From: Anaerohalosphaeraceae bacterium
GTDB taxonomy: Bacteria > Planctomycetota > Phycisphaerae > Sedimentisphaerales > UBA12454
NCBI GenBank assembly: GCA_021108375.1
Contig: JAIORA010000016.1
Location: 113,306 to 177,305 of the forward strand
Length of the DNA stretch: 64,000 nucleotides
Direction of reading: 5' to 3'
Shown: in pieces, positions 26,375 through 35,904 of the stretch
Numbering within the stretch: position 1 is the stretch's first letter
Layout of the letters: every line of letters starts with the position of its first letter
Made by a program: the position numbers and the translations under genes
Notes under the pieces: model-generated
Databases searched by the model: none
Told to the model about the DNA's origin: nothing
The model's input: only the letters and a program-made list of their open reading frames with translations

Positions 26375-27844
26375 TTATTTTTTATGGATGGTTACCATTT
26401 CGTCAGTGTTTTTGCCATCCAGAGGAAACTCTGTTAGTTTTGTTCCCCAATTTTCAACGGGCTCGTCCGCTTTAATAACTCTTACCCAGTATTCAGCTTG
26501 CGGCATCAAATCTTTAATTTCCCAGCCTTCAATCCCAGTCCTGTCAGCATAAAAACTTACCCGAAAATCAGGCACCATAATAACAGCGTCTTCCGGCGTG
26601 TTTTCGCTGAGCCATTTCGCGGTATCCAAAAATCCAATCCGGTCGGCCCGTTTTGCCGCCAGTAGTTTAGGCAGGCAGATGCTGATACCGATTATCAAAA
26701 GTATCGCGAGCCAGAATCGCCCGGCTTTATCTTCTTCTTTGCGACCAAATTTAGATTCCAGCATTATCGCTGCTGCCCGCAATCCACCCGGAACATAAAA
26801 AAGGCTCACAATACTCATCGCCAGGCAATGCCTTCTGCTCATATACCCGTGATTGTAGTACAGCAAAACCATCATCATTATATTCAGCGTAAAAAAGGCT
26901 GGCACTATTACCTTTTCAATGTCGATTATTTTCTCTTTTTGATATTTTATTCTGACATACGCCCCGATTACAAAGAACACAAAGAAGTAATACATCAGGT
27001 TCTCTGAAATTCTTTCAATGATTTTGACAAAAGATTTTCCCAGCCTATCCCCTGAAATGCCGGCATAATTTACTAGCTCAGCACTCTTTTCAGTGTTTTG
27101 GCTGCTTATTAACCCCTGAAGTTTTTCCGGCAGGACATTTCCCTTAACAATCATATACGGTACAGCCATTGCCGCAAAGCATACCAATAGAGCTATCGCG
27201 GTAATTACAGCTTTTCTTTTATCCATCCCTGTCCGCTTTACAAAAAAGCAAACCCCAAGCCAAAGCAATCCATAAATAACGACTTGTGCGTTTTCTGCGC
27301 GAATGAGATAGCCTGCCCCTGACAGGATTCCAACCAGTCCGAACAAGAGGACGCTATTTTTTTTCGCGCTGATAAAAAGCACCGTCATCGCCGTCATAAA
27401 TATCATTATGCTCGGCCAATCCCTGATTATATCAGCGGCAAATCTCATCGGATAAGGCAGGAAAACCAGAATCAGTATCGCCAGAAAAGCATCTTGTTTC
27501 CCAACGATATTTTTGCCAAGCTGATAGATGAATAACACTGCAATCAGCATACAGCAGAGTGTCATAATTTGTGTCGGTATCAGCCATTCGTAAGGACTGT
27601 CTGTGCATCCGAAAATCTCTACAACTTTGTGCGTGCCTAAAATCATAGCCGGATACCCCAACTCCGGCCCAGCTATCACTTCACGCGGCGATACGCACAG
27701 ATTTTTAGCCCGTTCGATATATAATGGCCCGTCTTTGGTAACAAGACACGTCTGCCATATCAGATACCCCCCAACTATTGCAGTTATCAGCCACGGAAGA
27801 ATTAGGAGCCTGTTTGTTTTCGTTTCTAAGGTCATCTGCGGCAT
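26375..27844 (-). CDS. GT-C-type membrane glycosyltransferase (family 39-like)
   Basis: 489 residues with about ten to twelve membrane segments. The first loop contains TKDGPLYIERAKNL, in the place where GT-C enzymes carry a catalytic acidic residue, followed by ELGYPAMILGTHK. The C-terminal soluble part has NTPEDAVIMVPD, typical of the ArnT/PMT-like family. It probably uses a polyprenyl-phosphate sugar at the periplasmic face. Neither of two nearby in-frame ATGs (27844, 27835) has a good ribosome-binding site. Confidence 0.8.
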   Translation of the reverse strand: MPQMTLETKTNRLLILPWLITAIVGGYLIWQTCLVTKDGPLYIERAKNLCVSPREVIAGPELGYPAMILGTHKVVEIFGCTDSPYEWLIPTQIMTLCCMLIAVLFIYQLGKNIVGKQDAFLAILILVFLPYPMRFAADIIRDWPSIMIFMTAMTVLFISAKKNSVLLFGLVGILSGAGYLIRAENAQVVIYGLLWLGVCFFVKRTGMDKRKAVITAIALLVCFAAMAVPYMIVKGNVLPEKLQGLISSQNTEKSAELVNYAGISGDRLGKSFVKIIERISENLMYYFFVFFVIGAYVRIKYQKEKIIDIEKVIVPAFFTLNIMMMVLLYYNHGYMSRRHCLAMSIVSLFYVPGGLRAAAIMLESKFGRKEEDKAGRFWLAILLIIGISICLPKLLAAKRADRIGFLDTAKWLSENTPEDAVIMVPDFRVSFYADRTGIEGWEIKDLMPQAEYWVRVIKADEPVENWGTKLTEFPLDGKNTDEMVTIHKK

Positions 27845-27871
27845 TACAAATTATATATCTGGTTTTGGCAA

Positions 27872-27907
27872 GAAAAAAACCCCGGCCAAAAATTTTGACC
27901 GAGGTTT
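27872..27907 (-). terminator. Rho-independent terminator of clpC
   Basis: On the minus strand AACCTCGGTC, an AAAATTTTT loop, GGCCGGGGTT and a T-run. It lies 25 bases beyond the clpC stop. Confidence 0.8.
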
Positions 27908-27931
27908 GGAATTACTTTTTTTAAAAAGCTG

Positions 27932-30445
27932 TTATTGTTTATCAGCTTCCGGTTCGTTTTTACTTGCGACAGCGTGTTCTTTGTCCTCTTCTTTAATTCC
28001 CTCAAATCGGAGGTTTTCTTCGTCGAGAACATCAATTTTTATAACGTTCTTATCTTTGAATTTGCCTCGCAATATACTTTCCGAAATCGGGTCTTCGATA
28101 TATTTTTCAATAGCACGCCTGAGTGGCCTTGCTCCGTATTCAGGATTATATCCCTTATCGATTAGGAACTCTTTAGCCGGCGATGAAACTTCCAGATGAT
28201 ACCCGTGGTCGATAAGTCTCTTGAAAACCTTATTAAGCTCGTACTCAACGATGTGTGTCAGGTCGTTCCTCGTCAGCGACTGGAACACAATCATATCATC
28301 GAGCCTGTTAAGGAATTCCGGACGGAAATGTCGTTCGACTTCTTTCTGCAGCATTTCTTTCATTTTTTCGTGATTTGATTCTTCGGTACGTTTTCCAAAT
28401 CCGAATCCAGATTGGTTCCTGATAAGGTCAGCGCCGATATTACTTGTCATAATAATAATAACGTTTCTGAAATCGATATGCCTGCCGAAGCTGTCGGTCA
28501 GCCGTCCTTCTTCCATTATTTGCAGCAGCATATTATACACATCCGAATGTGCTTTTTCGATTTCGTCCAGCAGCAGCACCGAGTAAGGCCTGCGTCGTAT
28601 TTTCTCGGTAAGCTGTCCGCCTTCTTCAAAACCTACATATCCCGGAGGCGCTCCGACGAGTCTGCTGACGTTATGTTTCTCCATATACTCGCTCATATCG
28701 ATTTGCACCAGAGCATCTTCATCGCCGAACATAAATTCTGCCAGTGCTCTTGCCAGCAGTGTTTTGCCCACACCACTGGGGCCGATGAACACAAACGAAC
28801 CCATTGGTCGGTTCGGGTCTTTAAGGCCGCTTCGGCTTCTTCGCACTGCTTTGGATATCGCGCTAACAGCTTCGTTTTGGCTAACTACTCGTCTGTGCAG
28901 TTCGCTTTCGAGTTCCAGCAATCGTTGTGCTTCTTGTTTTTCCAGCCTTGTTAGTGGCACGCCTGTCATTTTACTGACAACCTCGGCGATGATATCAACA
29001 TCAACATTGCCGGCCTTTTCCTTGTCGTTTTCGTAATACTTCTTTTGTAATTCCGCTTTTTCATCGAGCAGTTTTTGCGATTCATCTCGCAGCGATGCCG
29101 CTCTTTCGTAGTCCGCCTCTTTTACCGCAAGGTCTTTTTCAACCTGCAATTTTTCTATCTTATTATCAATTTCAATAAGGTCAGGCGGTGTTGACATATT
29201 TTTCAGCCGAACATTAGCCCCTGCCTCATCGATAACATCGATAGCTTTATCCGGCAGGCATCTTCCGGTGATATACCTGTTAGAAAGTTCCACAGCCTGC
29301 CACAACGCTTCATTGCTGAATGTTACTCTATGGTGTTCCTCGTAACGGTCGCGAAGGCCTTTAAGTATTTCGACGGCCTCTTCTTTTGAAGGAGGCTCAA
29401 CGATAATCGTTTGAAATCTTCTTTCCAGTGCCGCATCTTTTTCAACATACTTGCGGTACTCATCAAACGTCGTTGCTCCAACGCACTGAACCTCGCCTCG
29501 CGAAAGAGCTGGCTTCAAAACATTTGATGCGTCAATAGCACCCTCTGCTCCGCCTGCACCAACGAGAGTATGGAGTTCATCGATAAACAGCATAACATTT
29601 TTCGCTCTCTTAACTTCATTGATGACAGCTTTGATACGCTCTTCAAACTGGCCGCGATATTTTGTTCCCGCAACCATAAGCGCAAGGTCCAGCGAAACGA
29701 TTCGCTTATCCCTCAGAATTTCAGGAACGTGTTTATCGTAGATTCTTTGCGCGAGTCCTTCTACGATAGCGGTTTTTCCAACCCCTGCTTCACCGATAAG
29801 AACAGGGTTGTTCTTTGTTCTTCTGCAAAGAATCTGAATAAGCCTTTCGATTTCTGTTTGTCTGCCGATTACAGGGTCAAGCTCACCCTCTTTTGCCATC
29901 GCCGTCAGGTCTCGCCCAAAGCTGTCCAATGCAGGCGTTTTGCTCTTTTGCTTTTGCGACGCGGCCCCCATTTTCATACCAAGCCCAGGCACATTATTAC
30001 CCTCAACGCCGGCACCGAGCAGATTCAAAACTTCCTGCCTCACATCTTCAAGCCGCATTCCGGTATTCATCAGCACCTGAGCTGCAATCCCCTCGGTTTC
30101 GCGGAGGATTCCCAGCAGGATATGTTCTGTTCCGATATAGTTATGATTTAGCGATCTTGCTTCTTCGATTGCGTATTCGATAACTTTTTTAGCGCGAGGT
30201 GTTTGCGGCAGCTTGCCCATAGTAACCATATCCGGGCCGCTCTTGACGAGCTTTTCGATTTCCAGCCGCAGCTTTTTTATATCGATGTCGAGATTTTTGA
30301 GAACATTAGCCCCAACTCCTGAGCCTTCTTTGACCAATCCGAGCAGGATATGCTCTGTGCCGATGTACTCGTGGTTAAATCGCTGTGCTTCCTGGTTGGC
30401 CAGTGCCATAACTTTTCTGGCTCTATCTGTGAAACGCTCAAACAT
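27932..30445 (-). CDS. clpC: ATP-dependent Clp protease ATP-binding subunit ClpC
   Basis: 837-residue AAA+ unfoldase. Two N-terminal Clp_N repeats are clear ([13 protein letters not shown] and [13 protein letters not shown]). The first ATPase has GEAGVGKT, the middle domain has a UVR-like stretch ([14 protein letters not shown]) diagnostic of ClpC, and the second ATPase has GPSGVGKT with GFGFGKR as the likely ClpP-contacting loop. It unfolds substrates for ClpP; clpP and the mcsA/mcsB adaptors are not in the window. The start is ATG 30445 behind GAGG; the frame is open 93 bases further but into repeat DNA. Confidence 0.95.
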   Translation of the reverse strand: MFERFTDRARKVMALANQEAQRFNHEYIGTEHILLGLVKEGSGVGANVLKNLDIDIKKLRLEIEKLVKSGPDMVTMGKLPQTPRAKKVIEYAIEEARSLNHNYIGTEHILLGILRETEGIAAQVLMNTGMRLEDVRQEVLNLLGAGVEGNNVPGLGMKMGAASQKQKSKTPALDSFGRDLTAMAKEGELDPVIGRQTEIERLIQILCRRTKNNPVLIGEAGVGKTAIVEGLAQRIYDKHVPEILRDKRIVSLDLALMVAGTKYRGQFEERIKAVINEVKRAKNVMLFIDELHTLVGAGGAEGAIDASNVLKPALSRGEVQCVGATTFDEYRKYVEKDAALERRFQTIIVEPPSKEEAVEILKGLRDRYEEHHRVTFSNEALWQAVELSNRYITGRCLPDKAIDVIDEAGANVRLKNMSTPPDLIEIDNKIEKLQVEKDLAVKEADYERAASLRDESQKLLDEKAELQKKYYENDKEKAGNVDVDIIAEVVSKMTGVPLTRLEKQEAQRLLELESELHRRVVSQNEAVSAISKAVRRSRSGLKDPNRPMGSFVFIGPSGVGKTLLARALAEFMFGDEDALVQIDMSEYMEKHNVSRLVGAPPGYVGFEEGGQLTEKIRRRPYSVLLLDEIEKAHSDVYNMLLQIMEEGRLTDSFGRHIDFRNVIIIMTSNIGADLIRNQSGFGFGKRTEESNHEKMKEMLQKEVERHFRPEFLNRLDDMIVFQSLTRNDLTHIVEYELNKVFKRLIDHGYHLEVSSPAKEFLIDKGYNPEYGARPLRRAIEKYIEDPISESILRGKFKDKNVIKIDVLDEENLRFEGIKEEDKEHAVASKNEPEADKQ

Positions 30446-31318
30446 AGAAATCCTCTTTCTGTTGAAGTTTTGCCTTTTGTAATTTTTAAAATAACTGTCA
30501 AATACGACTTTGTCATTCCCGCAAAAGTGGAAATCCATCTTTTTGTCGTTTCCAATCTTACGTCTGCTCAGCCAAACTGTAAAGCCTATTGGCCTGAGCT
30601 TATCAATTATTATATGACAGGCAGCCGTTTTTGTTCATTTTAAGGCCTGAATCAGCCATTCATACTCTATCTATCGTCAAAAAAGGGGGGCAACTTTGGT
30701 TATAAAGGGCGGAAATCGGGCAAAATTTGCAATAAACCTATTTTACATTTAGCCCCCGATTTACAAATCGGGGGTTCTTTTTGTCATTTCGACCAACGTG
30801 GAGAAATCTAAGTTAGCCCCACATTTACAAATGTGGGGTTCTTGTCATTGCGAGGCGATTTTTAATCGCCGCGGCAATCTAAACCATTCCCATCGCCATT
30901 TAGTCCCGGCAACTTGTTTGCCGGGGTTTTTATTTACATACGAAACCCCACCATCAAGATGGTGAGGCAAAATTTGTCATTCCCGCATGTTTTTAGCAGG
31001 AATCCAGTTTTCCATTGACTTTCGCCCGATAAAATCGTACTTTAATAACCGACAATTGGATATAAGTACTGAACTTTTGACGTTCCGCCTTAAATCGCCA
31101 GGTTTATTTACATGGAAACACAGAGAGTCGGTACCCCGATATGGGGTACTGCTTGCGTGTTTTGTGTGGGTTCTGGCGAACCTAAGGTGGGCACAATATA
31201 GCGGTACCCTTTTTTATTGCATCGAGAAAGGAGGAGGAAAATATAAATCACAACATCGTCATTCCCGCGCAGGCGGGAATCCAGTTTTAACAAAAACAAT
31301 TTTTTGGGAGAAGAGAAA
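30446..31318. repeat. Gene-free repeat field upstream of clpC
   Basis: About 870 bases. Recognised pieces: degenerate R4 palindromes at 30512-30539 and about 30977; R3 hairpins at 30748-30780 (stem CCCCCGATTT/AAATCGGGGG), 30813-30842 (CCCCACATTT/AAATGTGGGG), 30899-30930 (CCCGGCAA/TTGCCGGGG) and an inverted one at 30944-30970; R5 units TCATTTCGACCAACGTGGAG at about 30783 and CATTGCGAGGCG at about 30845; and an intact R4 copy at 31257-31287 just before the next gene. A perfect TTGACA lies on the minus strand near 30498 but without a good -10. Confidence 0.75.
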
Positions 31319-31924
31319 ATGAGTTTAAAATCGAAAAAAAGTATTCTTTGTATAGCAGTTTTTTTGGTGTTTTTAATGAGTTGTGTCTCATCTACCAAGG
31401 GCAACATTATTCCGAATGGAGGATTTGAACAAGGAACTTTGGGGTGGGCTCCATACCAATACGTATCTGGCTGGAAAATAACCAGTGAAAATACACACAC
31501 AGGAATAAATGCTTATGAATTCGTGTTTCCTGGGGCTAGTTATTATGATGCAAGCATGCGAGTTGACGGTGGAGTTTCTGTCCAAGCTGGTGTCTCTTAT
31601 TCTTTTTCTTTTTGGATTAAAGAAAAAGATACCCATGACACATATGAATCAGCCAAAACAATATTGGATTTAGCGATTTATGTTAATGGAGTTGGGTATT
31701 ATTTTGACACGTGGGAACCTCATTCAGATTGGCATAAACAGAGTACAATGTTTGTATTTCAAAATGATGGTGTTGCGGATATTACATTTCAGTTGCATGG
31801 CTACACCACATCAAATGAAGCATATTTTGTTTTGGATGACATAAATTTCGTTCCCATCCCCGAACCTGCAACGATGGCGTTGCTTGGTCTTGGTGGTTTG
31901 TTGATTCGCAAAAGGAAAAAATAG
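31319..31924 (+). CDS. PEP-CTERM protein with jelly-roll carbohydrate-binding-like domain
   Basis: 201 residues from the ATG at 31319 (GGGAGAAGAG upstream). Signal peptide about 1-27. The mature part begins NIIPNGGFEQGTLGW and ends AYFVLDDINFV, the frame of CBM4/9-like beta-sandwich domains; this is inferred from pattern. The tail is PEPATMALLGLGGLLI then RKRKK. The gene looks more AT-rich than its neighbours, stands alone among repeats and lies 10 kb from the main PEP-CTERM cluster, so it may have moved here. Confidence 0.83.
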   Translation: MSLKSKKSILCIAVFLVFLMSCVSSTKGNIIPNGGFEQGTLGWAPYQYVSGWKITSENTHTGINAYEFVFPGASYYDASMRVDGGVSVQAGVSYSFSFWIKEKDTHDTYESAKTILDLAIYVNGVGYYFDTWEPHSDWHKQSTMFVFQNDGVADITFQLHGYTTSNEAYFVLDDINFVPIPEPATMALLGLGGLLIRKRKK

Positions 31925-32219
31925 ATTCCGCATCAAGTACGGAACGACAAATTTAGCCCCGGCAACTTGTTTGCCGGGGTTTTTACTATTCTGCCGCAAT
32001 TCTACGGGTGTGAACCCGTAGATGAAGTCATCCGCCATAGGCGGACAGGCAAAGCCTGTTGCGGTAAATCCCACGGGTGTTAACCCGTGGAAATTTAGTT
32101 GACGTTGTATTTTGTCAACATCGACCTATAATTATGGACAACTTGCTCTTGCCAAAACTGCTCTTAGCAGGTATCATATGCATAGGTAGCTAACTGTGGT
32201 TAATGTTGGGAGACTCGTG
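31925..32219. repeat. Gene-free repeat field
   Basis: R3 hairpin at 31952-31984 (CCCCGGCAA/TTGCCGGGG, followed by TTTTT, so it may terminate the PEP-CTERM gene), and two hairpins of a related kind, CTACGGGT-GTGA-ACCCGTAG near 31995-32018 and CCACGGGT-GTTA-ACCCGTGG near 32068-32092. These two differ in the closing base pair in a compensated way. Confidence 0.7.
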
Positions 32220-33059
32220 ATGATTTTTTTGGTACTTGCAGTCCTTATAATTGTTATTGCTATCATCCTGATGGTTGCCAAAAAACTAATAAAGTTGATT
32301 AACGCTCAGGAGTTGAGTCTTTCCGAGCTTTCCCGCCAGTTCCAGCAAAACGCTGTTCTTCTTAAGCAAATTTCCCAGGACGTAAAGCTCAGCGATGCCG
32401 CAAGGACAATCGCCTATCGTGATATCGATCGCGGCCGTCTCGGCGAAGCTGTTATGGAAAAGCTGCATCAAGGCGATTTTGAAGCAACGTATGCAATGAT
32501 AGACGACATTGCCAATCGCCCGGAATACAAAACTCTCGCTTCCGAGTTGAGAACTGTTGCCGATAATTACAAAAACGCTACGGAAAAAGAACGCCTCAAT
32601 CAGGTCGCAAGGTATATCGAGATATTGACTTCGCGGCACCAGTGGACTACCGCGTCGATTCAAGCCGAAAGACTGATAAAAGCATCGCCCGATTCTGACC
32701 AGGCCAGGCAGGTAAAGCAGAGTATTATCGAGAAAAAACAGATGCACAAAAGGCAGCTGCTGGCCGAGTGGGACGAAGCGGTCAAAAAAGACGACACTGA
32801 CACCAGCCTGCGAATTCTCAAGGAGCTGGATTTATATTTGACACCGAGTGAAGGCCTTGCTCTTCAGGAAGCTGCCAGCCAGGTATTCAAGAACAAGCTC
32901 CACAATATGGGCGTTCAGTTTTCCCTTGCCGTTGCGGACAAACAATGGGCTAATGCTCTAAAGTGCGCCGACGATATTACCAGAGAGTTTCCGAACAGCA
33001 AGATGGCTCGTGAAATCCGCTCAAAGCATACGATATTGATTGAACTCGCCAGTAAATAA
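32220..33059 (+). CDS. Membrane-anchored alpha-helical protein of unknown function
   Basis: 279 residues from ATG 32220, chosen for the GGGAG seven bases upstream; a GTG at 32196 would add eight residues. One membrane segment occupies residues about 1-20 (MIFLVLAVLIIVIAIILMV). The rest is charged and helical with repeated short helical pairs (e.g. EIL..RHQWTTASIQAERLI, then a similar unit near the end with ALKCADDITREFPNSKMA), suggesting tetratricopeptide-like repeats facing the cytoplasm. No partner is evident. The next gene, pgsA, is convergent. Confidence 0.72.
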   Translation: MIFLVLAVLIIVIAIILMVAKKLIKLINAQELSLSELSRQFQQNAVLLKQISQDVKLSDAARTIAYRDIDRGRLGEAVMEKLHQGDFEATYAMIDDIANRPEYKTLASELRTVADNYKNATEKERLNQVARYIEILTSRHQWTTASIQAERLIKASPDSDQARQVKQSIIEKKQMHKRQLLAEWDEAVKKDDTDTSLRILKELDLYLTPSEGLALQEAASQVFKNKLHNMGVQFSLAVADKQWANALKCADDITREFPNSKMAREIRSKHTILIELASK

Positions 33060-33071
33060 ATTTAGAGCATT

Positions 33072-33704
33072 TCAAAGTACAGGTTTTGCTTTTCTAACGC
33101 TTAAAACCCCTGATACGATTGTTATGCCGATTGTCAGCAGATAGACTATTAAGGTAAACCAGTACCCCCACGCGTTGGGATGCACGTGTGCCATTCTCAC
33201 GATTACCGTTCCGATTGCGAAGGCCTGTATGAACATTTTCAGTTTCCCTGACACGGTCGCCGGAAATTTTATTCCCTTAGCTTCACAAACGTGTCGCAGT
33301 ATGGTAACAAACAATTCTCTTACGATAATGATTCCCGCTGTGGCCCATTGAATTACAGCCAGCGTTTTTGGAGGCCATCCGAAAAGTACAGGCTCGCCGA
33401 TAATTGCAAAGCAGACAAACGCACCGCAAACTAAGCACTTATCTGCCAGCGGGTCAACTATGCGTCCGAACTTGCTGGTGATATTATATTTGCGAGCGAT
33501 TTTGCCGTCGGCGATGTCGGTTAGCCCTGTAATTATGAATAGTGCGAAAGCGATATCGAGAAAGAACGAGTATTCTGTTGGCTCGATGTTTGGCGAACAG
33601 AGAATCATCCACAAAAAAACGATTGTCAAAACAAGTCGTCCCAGCGTCAGCATATTTGGTATCTGTTTGAACAAAATTCTATCCTGTTTATTAACCGTTC
33701 CCAT
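33072..33704 (-). CDS. pgsA: CDP-diacylglycerol-glycerol-3-phosphate 3-phosphatidyltransferase
   Basis: 210-residue CDP-alcohol phosphatidyltransferase making phosphatidylglycerol phosphate. The family signature DG-x2-AR-x8-G-x3-D-x3-D is complete in DGKIARKYNITSKFGRIVD then PLAD. Four to five membrane segments follow. The core starts at IPNMLTLGRL, 14 residues after the ATG. That ATG and its upstream region lie in the repeat phrase CCATTGCCGTTTAGCC that precedes R3 hairpins elsewhere, so the first codons may be repeat-derived. Confidence 0.92.
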   Translation of the reverse strand: MGTVNKQDRILFKQIPNMLTLGRLVLTIVFLWMILCSPNIEPTEYSFFLDIAFALFIITGLTDIADGKIARKYNITSKFGRIVDPLADKCLVCGAFVCFAIIGEPVLFGWPPKTLAVIQWATAGIIIVRELFVTILRHVCEAKGIKFPATVSGKLKMFIQAFAIGTVIVRMAHVHPNAWGYWFTLIVYLLTIGITIVSGVLSVRKAKPVL

Positions 33705-34159
33705 TGCCGTTTAGCCCCCTCATCACTATGAGGGGGTCGTTGTCATTGTGTATTTTTATATTTTCTATCCCGTAAACACCGACTTTGTCATTTCGACCAA
33801 CGTGGAGAAATCTTAGTTAGCCCTGCCATTACTATGGCAGGGTTATCTTTTACATATTGCTTATCCCGTCCCTATCGCCACTTAGCCATGCCGGGGTTGC
33901 CGTCATTGCAAGGCCTTGTTTTTTATTAAAAATCCATCCCGATTTATCGGGATTCCTTAACTCAAAACTAAAGACTCAAAACTCATAACTATTTTTCTGT
34001 CATACCCGCGGAAGCGGGTATCCATTTTTCTGTATTTCTTTTTTTCCTCTGTGAACTCTGTGTTCTCTGTGGCTATAAATAATCCGTGTCTAAAATACTA
34101 CCCTCTACTTTAGCATTGGCCGTGGTTAATTCAATACCAAATTTAAAATTGTGTCGGCT
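33705..34159. repeat. Gene-free repeat field between rimO and pgsA
   Basis: R3 hairpins at 33711-33738 (CCCCCTCAT/ATGAGGGGG) and 33817-33844 (CCCTGCCAT/ATGGCAGGG), an R5 unit at about 33788, the hairpin ATCCCGATTTATCGGGAT near 33935, the linker CTCAAAACTAAAGACTCAAA (33960), an R4 copy with TACCCGC/GCGGGTA at about 34000, and the R6 phrase near 34045-34090. Nothing resembles a gene. Confidence 0.75.
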
Positions 34160-35554
34160 CTATATTTTCTTACAGACAAGGTCATAACCCTGCGTGCCGC
34201 TAACCTCGCAATCCACGAACTCACCCGGAGCTGCCTTGCAATTTTCAATCAGGCAGATGCTGTCGATATGCGGAGCTTGCCCGTAGAATCTGCCCAAAAC
34301 CTGTTCAGGCCTGACTTTTTCTTCTGCTAAGCATCGCAATTTGCTTCCAATTCGTGCGTTATTGATGTCGAAAGCGATTTTTTGCTGCGTCAGCATTATT
34401 TCTTCGCTCCGTTTTTCCTTGATTTCCTGTGCGATTTGCCCGCTCATTTCCGCCGCCTTCGTACCATCTTCAGGCCAGTATGCAAAGCACCCCAGCGCCT
34501 CAAACCTTGCCCACTTCACAAAATCGACTAACTCCGCAAACTGCTTATCCGTTTCGCCCGGAAACCCGACTATCAGCGTTGTCCGCAAAACGACATCGCC
34601 CATTGCCTTTCGCAATTTTTCTATCAGCTCGGTAGTTTTTCGCCTCGTATCGCTCCTGCCCATATTTTTTAGAATCGTATCATTGATATGCTGAATCGGC
34701 ATATCTATATAGTTAACAATTTTTTCGCTTCCTGCAATTTTCTCAATCAGCAAATCATCCACGCCTGCCGGATAAAGGTACATCAGCCGAATCCATTTGA
34801 GTTTATCGATTTTTTCGAGTTCATCCAGCAGTTTTACTAACCCGTTCTCCATCGGCAAATCTTTGCCGTAATAATTACTGTCCTGAGCGATGATTGAAAG
34901 CTCGATAGCTCCAGCACTAACGAGCTGCTTTGCTTCAGAGACGGTTTGTTCCAAAGGCTTGCTTCGGAACCTGCCCTTTATCATTGGTATCGTGCAAAAC
35001 GCGCATCGCCTGTCGCACCCTTCGCTGATTCTCAGGTACGCCCAGTGCGGCGGATTTATTAACAGCCTGTCGCTGTCATCCTGAACCGTTTTGCCCCAGT
35101 CGCCATCGCTAAGATACAGTCTGTTTTCATCGCTGGCCAGCAGGGCGGTTATTATCTCCGCAACATTATCTCTCTGCCCCAGCCCGACAACCGCGTCAAT
35201 TTCCGGCACCTCTTCCAGCAACTGTTCCTTCATTCGCTCACTAAGGCAGCCGGCAGCAACAATTTTTTTTACCCTGCCCTCGGCCTTATACTCGCTCGCT
35301 TCTTTTATAATTTCAATTGCCTCTGCCTTTGCCGGGGCAATAAACCCGCAGGTATTTATCACAATCACATCAGCATCTTCAATGTCGTAATTCAGCAGAT
35401 AGCCTGCCTCAACGATTTTCGCCAGCATCCTCTCGGAATCGACAGTGTTCTTCGCGCACCCCAACGAAACAAACCCGACCGTCTTTGGCTGATTATTTTT
35501 GGTAGTAGCCGAGCCGCGTAAGCGGCCGGATGTTTTTTTTCTTTTCGCACCCAA
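34160..35554 (-). CDS. rimO: Ribosomal protein S12 methylthiotransferase RimO
   Basis: 464-residue radical-SAM methylthiotransferase modifying Asp of ribosomal protein S12. The UPF0004 domain begins VGFVSLGCAKNTVDSERM, the SAM cluster is C-x3-C-x2-C in EGCDRRCAFCTIP, and the C-terminal TRAM domain is present. SLGCAKN with the spacing of the N-terminal cysteines fits RimO rather than MiaB. The only start before the core is TTG 35554, so the first ~24 residues (KRKKTSGRLRGSATTKN) are encoded by an R2 repeat at 35507-35530, which is odd. Confidence 0.92.
   Translation of the reverse strand: MGAKRKKTSGRLRGSATTKNNQPKTVGFVSLGCAKNTVDSERMLAKIVEAGYLLNYDIEDADVIVINTCGFIAPAKAEAIEIIKEASEYKAEGRVKKIVAAGCLSERMKEQLLEEVPEIDAVVGLGQRDNVAEIITALLASDENRLYLSDGDWGKTVQDDSDRLLINPPHWAYLRISEGCDRRCAFCTIPMIKGRFRSKPLEQTVSEAKQLVSAGAIELSIIAQDSNYYGKDLPMENGLVKLLDELEKIDKLKWIRLMYLYPAGVDDLLIEKIAGSEKIVNYIDMPIQHINDTILKNMGRSDTRRKTTELIEKLRKAMGDVVLRTTLIVGFPGETDKQFAELVDFVKWARFEALGCFAYWPEDGTKAAEMSGQIAQEIKEKRSEEIMLTQQKIAFDINNARIGSKLRCLAEEKVRPEQVLGRFYGQAPHIDSICLIENCKAAPGEFVDCEVSGTQGYDLVCKKI
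35507..35530 (+). repeat. R2 hairpin inside the 5' end of rimO
   Basis: AGCCGAGCCGCGTAAGCGGC then CGGA, identical to the unit in the right-edge tandem array. It is read in frame as part of the RimO N-terminal extension. Confidence 0.8.
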
Positions 35555-35626
35555 AATTTATCATCCTATAATAGTGTCATTTACGACGAGGACTTTAACA
35601 TAAAAGCCCCCTAAAGTCCAAATTAT

Positions 35627-35794
35627 TAAGGGTGGCTCTAATAATTGCTTTTGAGCGACAAGTAGAAAATTTTTGCTGCCCGGCAAGAAAGACAAATCAG
35701 CTTTATCCGTAGATAAAGCGGCTTTTGTCTGACGCAGTCCGGCAGTAAAAAGGTTCGCTTGTTTGCCAAAATGAATTTTTAGAGGTTCCCTTAA
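35627..35794 (-). mobile_element. R1 MITE-like element, copy C (short form)
   Basis: 168 bp, reverse orientation. Ends TTAAGGGTGGCTCTAATAAT and, inverted, TTAAGGGAACCTCTAAAAAT. It lacks the internal ~97-bp module: GTTCGCTTGTTTGCC joins directly to the AGTAAAAAG part. It lies between rimO and the secretin gene, which diverge. Confidence 0.85.
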
Positions 35795-35904
35795 CTGCCA
35801 GAGCCATTTTTGCAGAAACTCTTTGACTTTTGCCGAATAACACGGACAATAACCGCTGTGTATATTCGTTCACATTCACAAATATAGGGAAAAAAGACCT
35901 GACT

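Noticed and set aside
30446..30538. N-terminal extension of ClpC
   Set aside because: The in-frame extension is repeat DNA; the canonical ClpC start with a good ribosome-binding site is at 30445.
30748..30930. R3 hairpins as ordinary terminators
   Set aside because: Some have T-runs and may terminate, but most lack them, occur several in a row, and keep one orientation regardless of gene direction.
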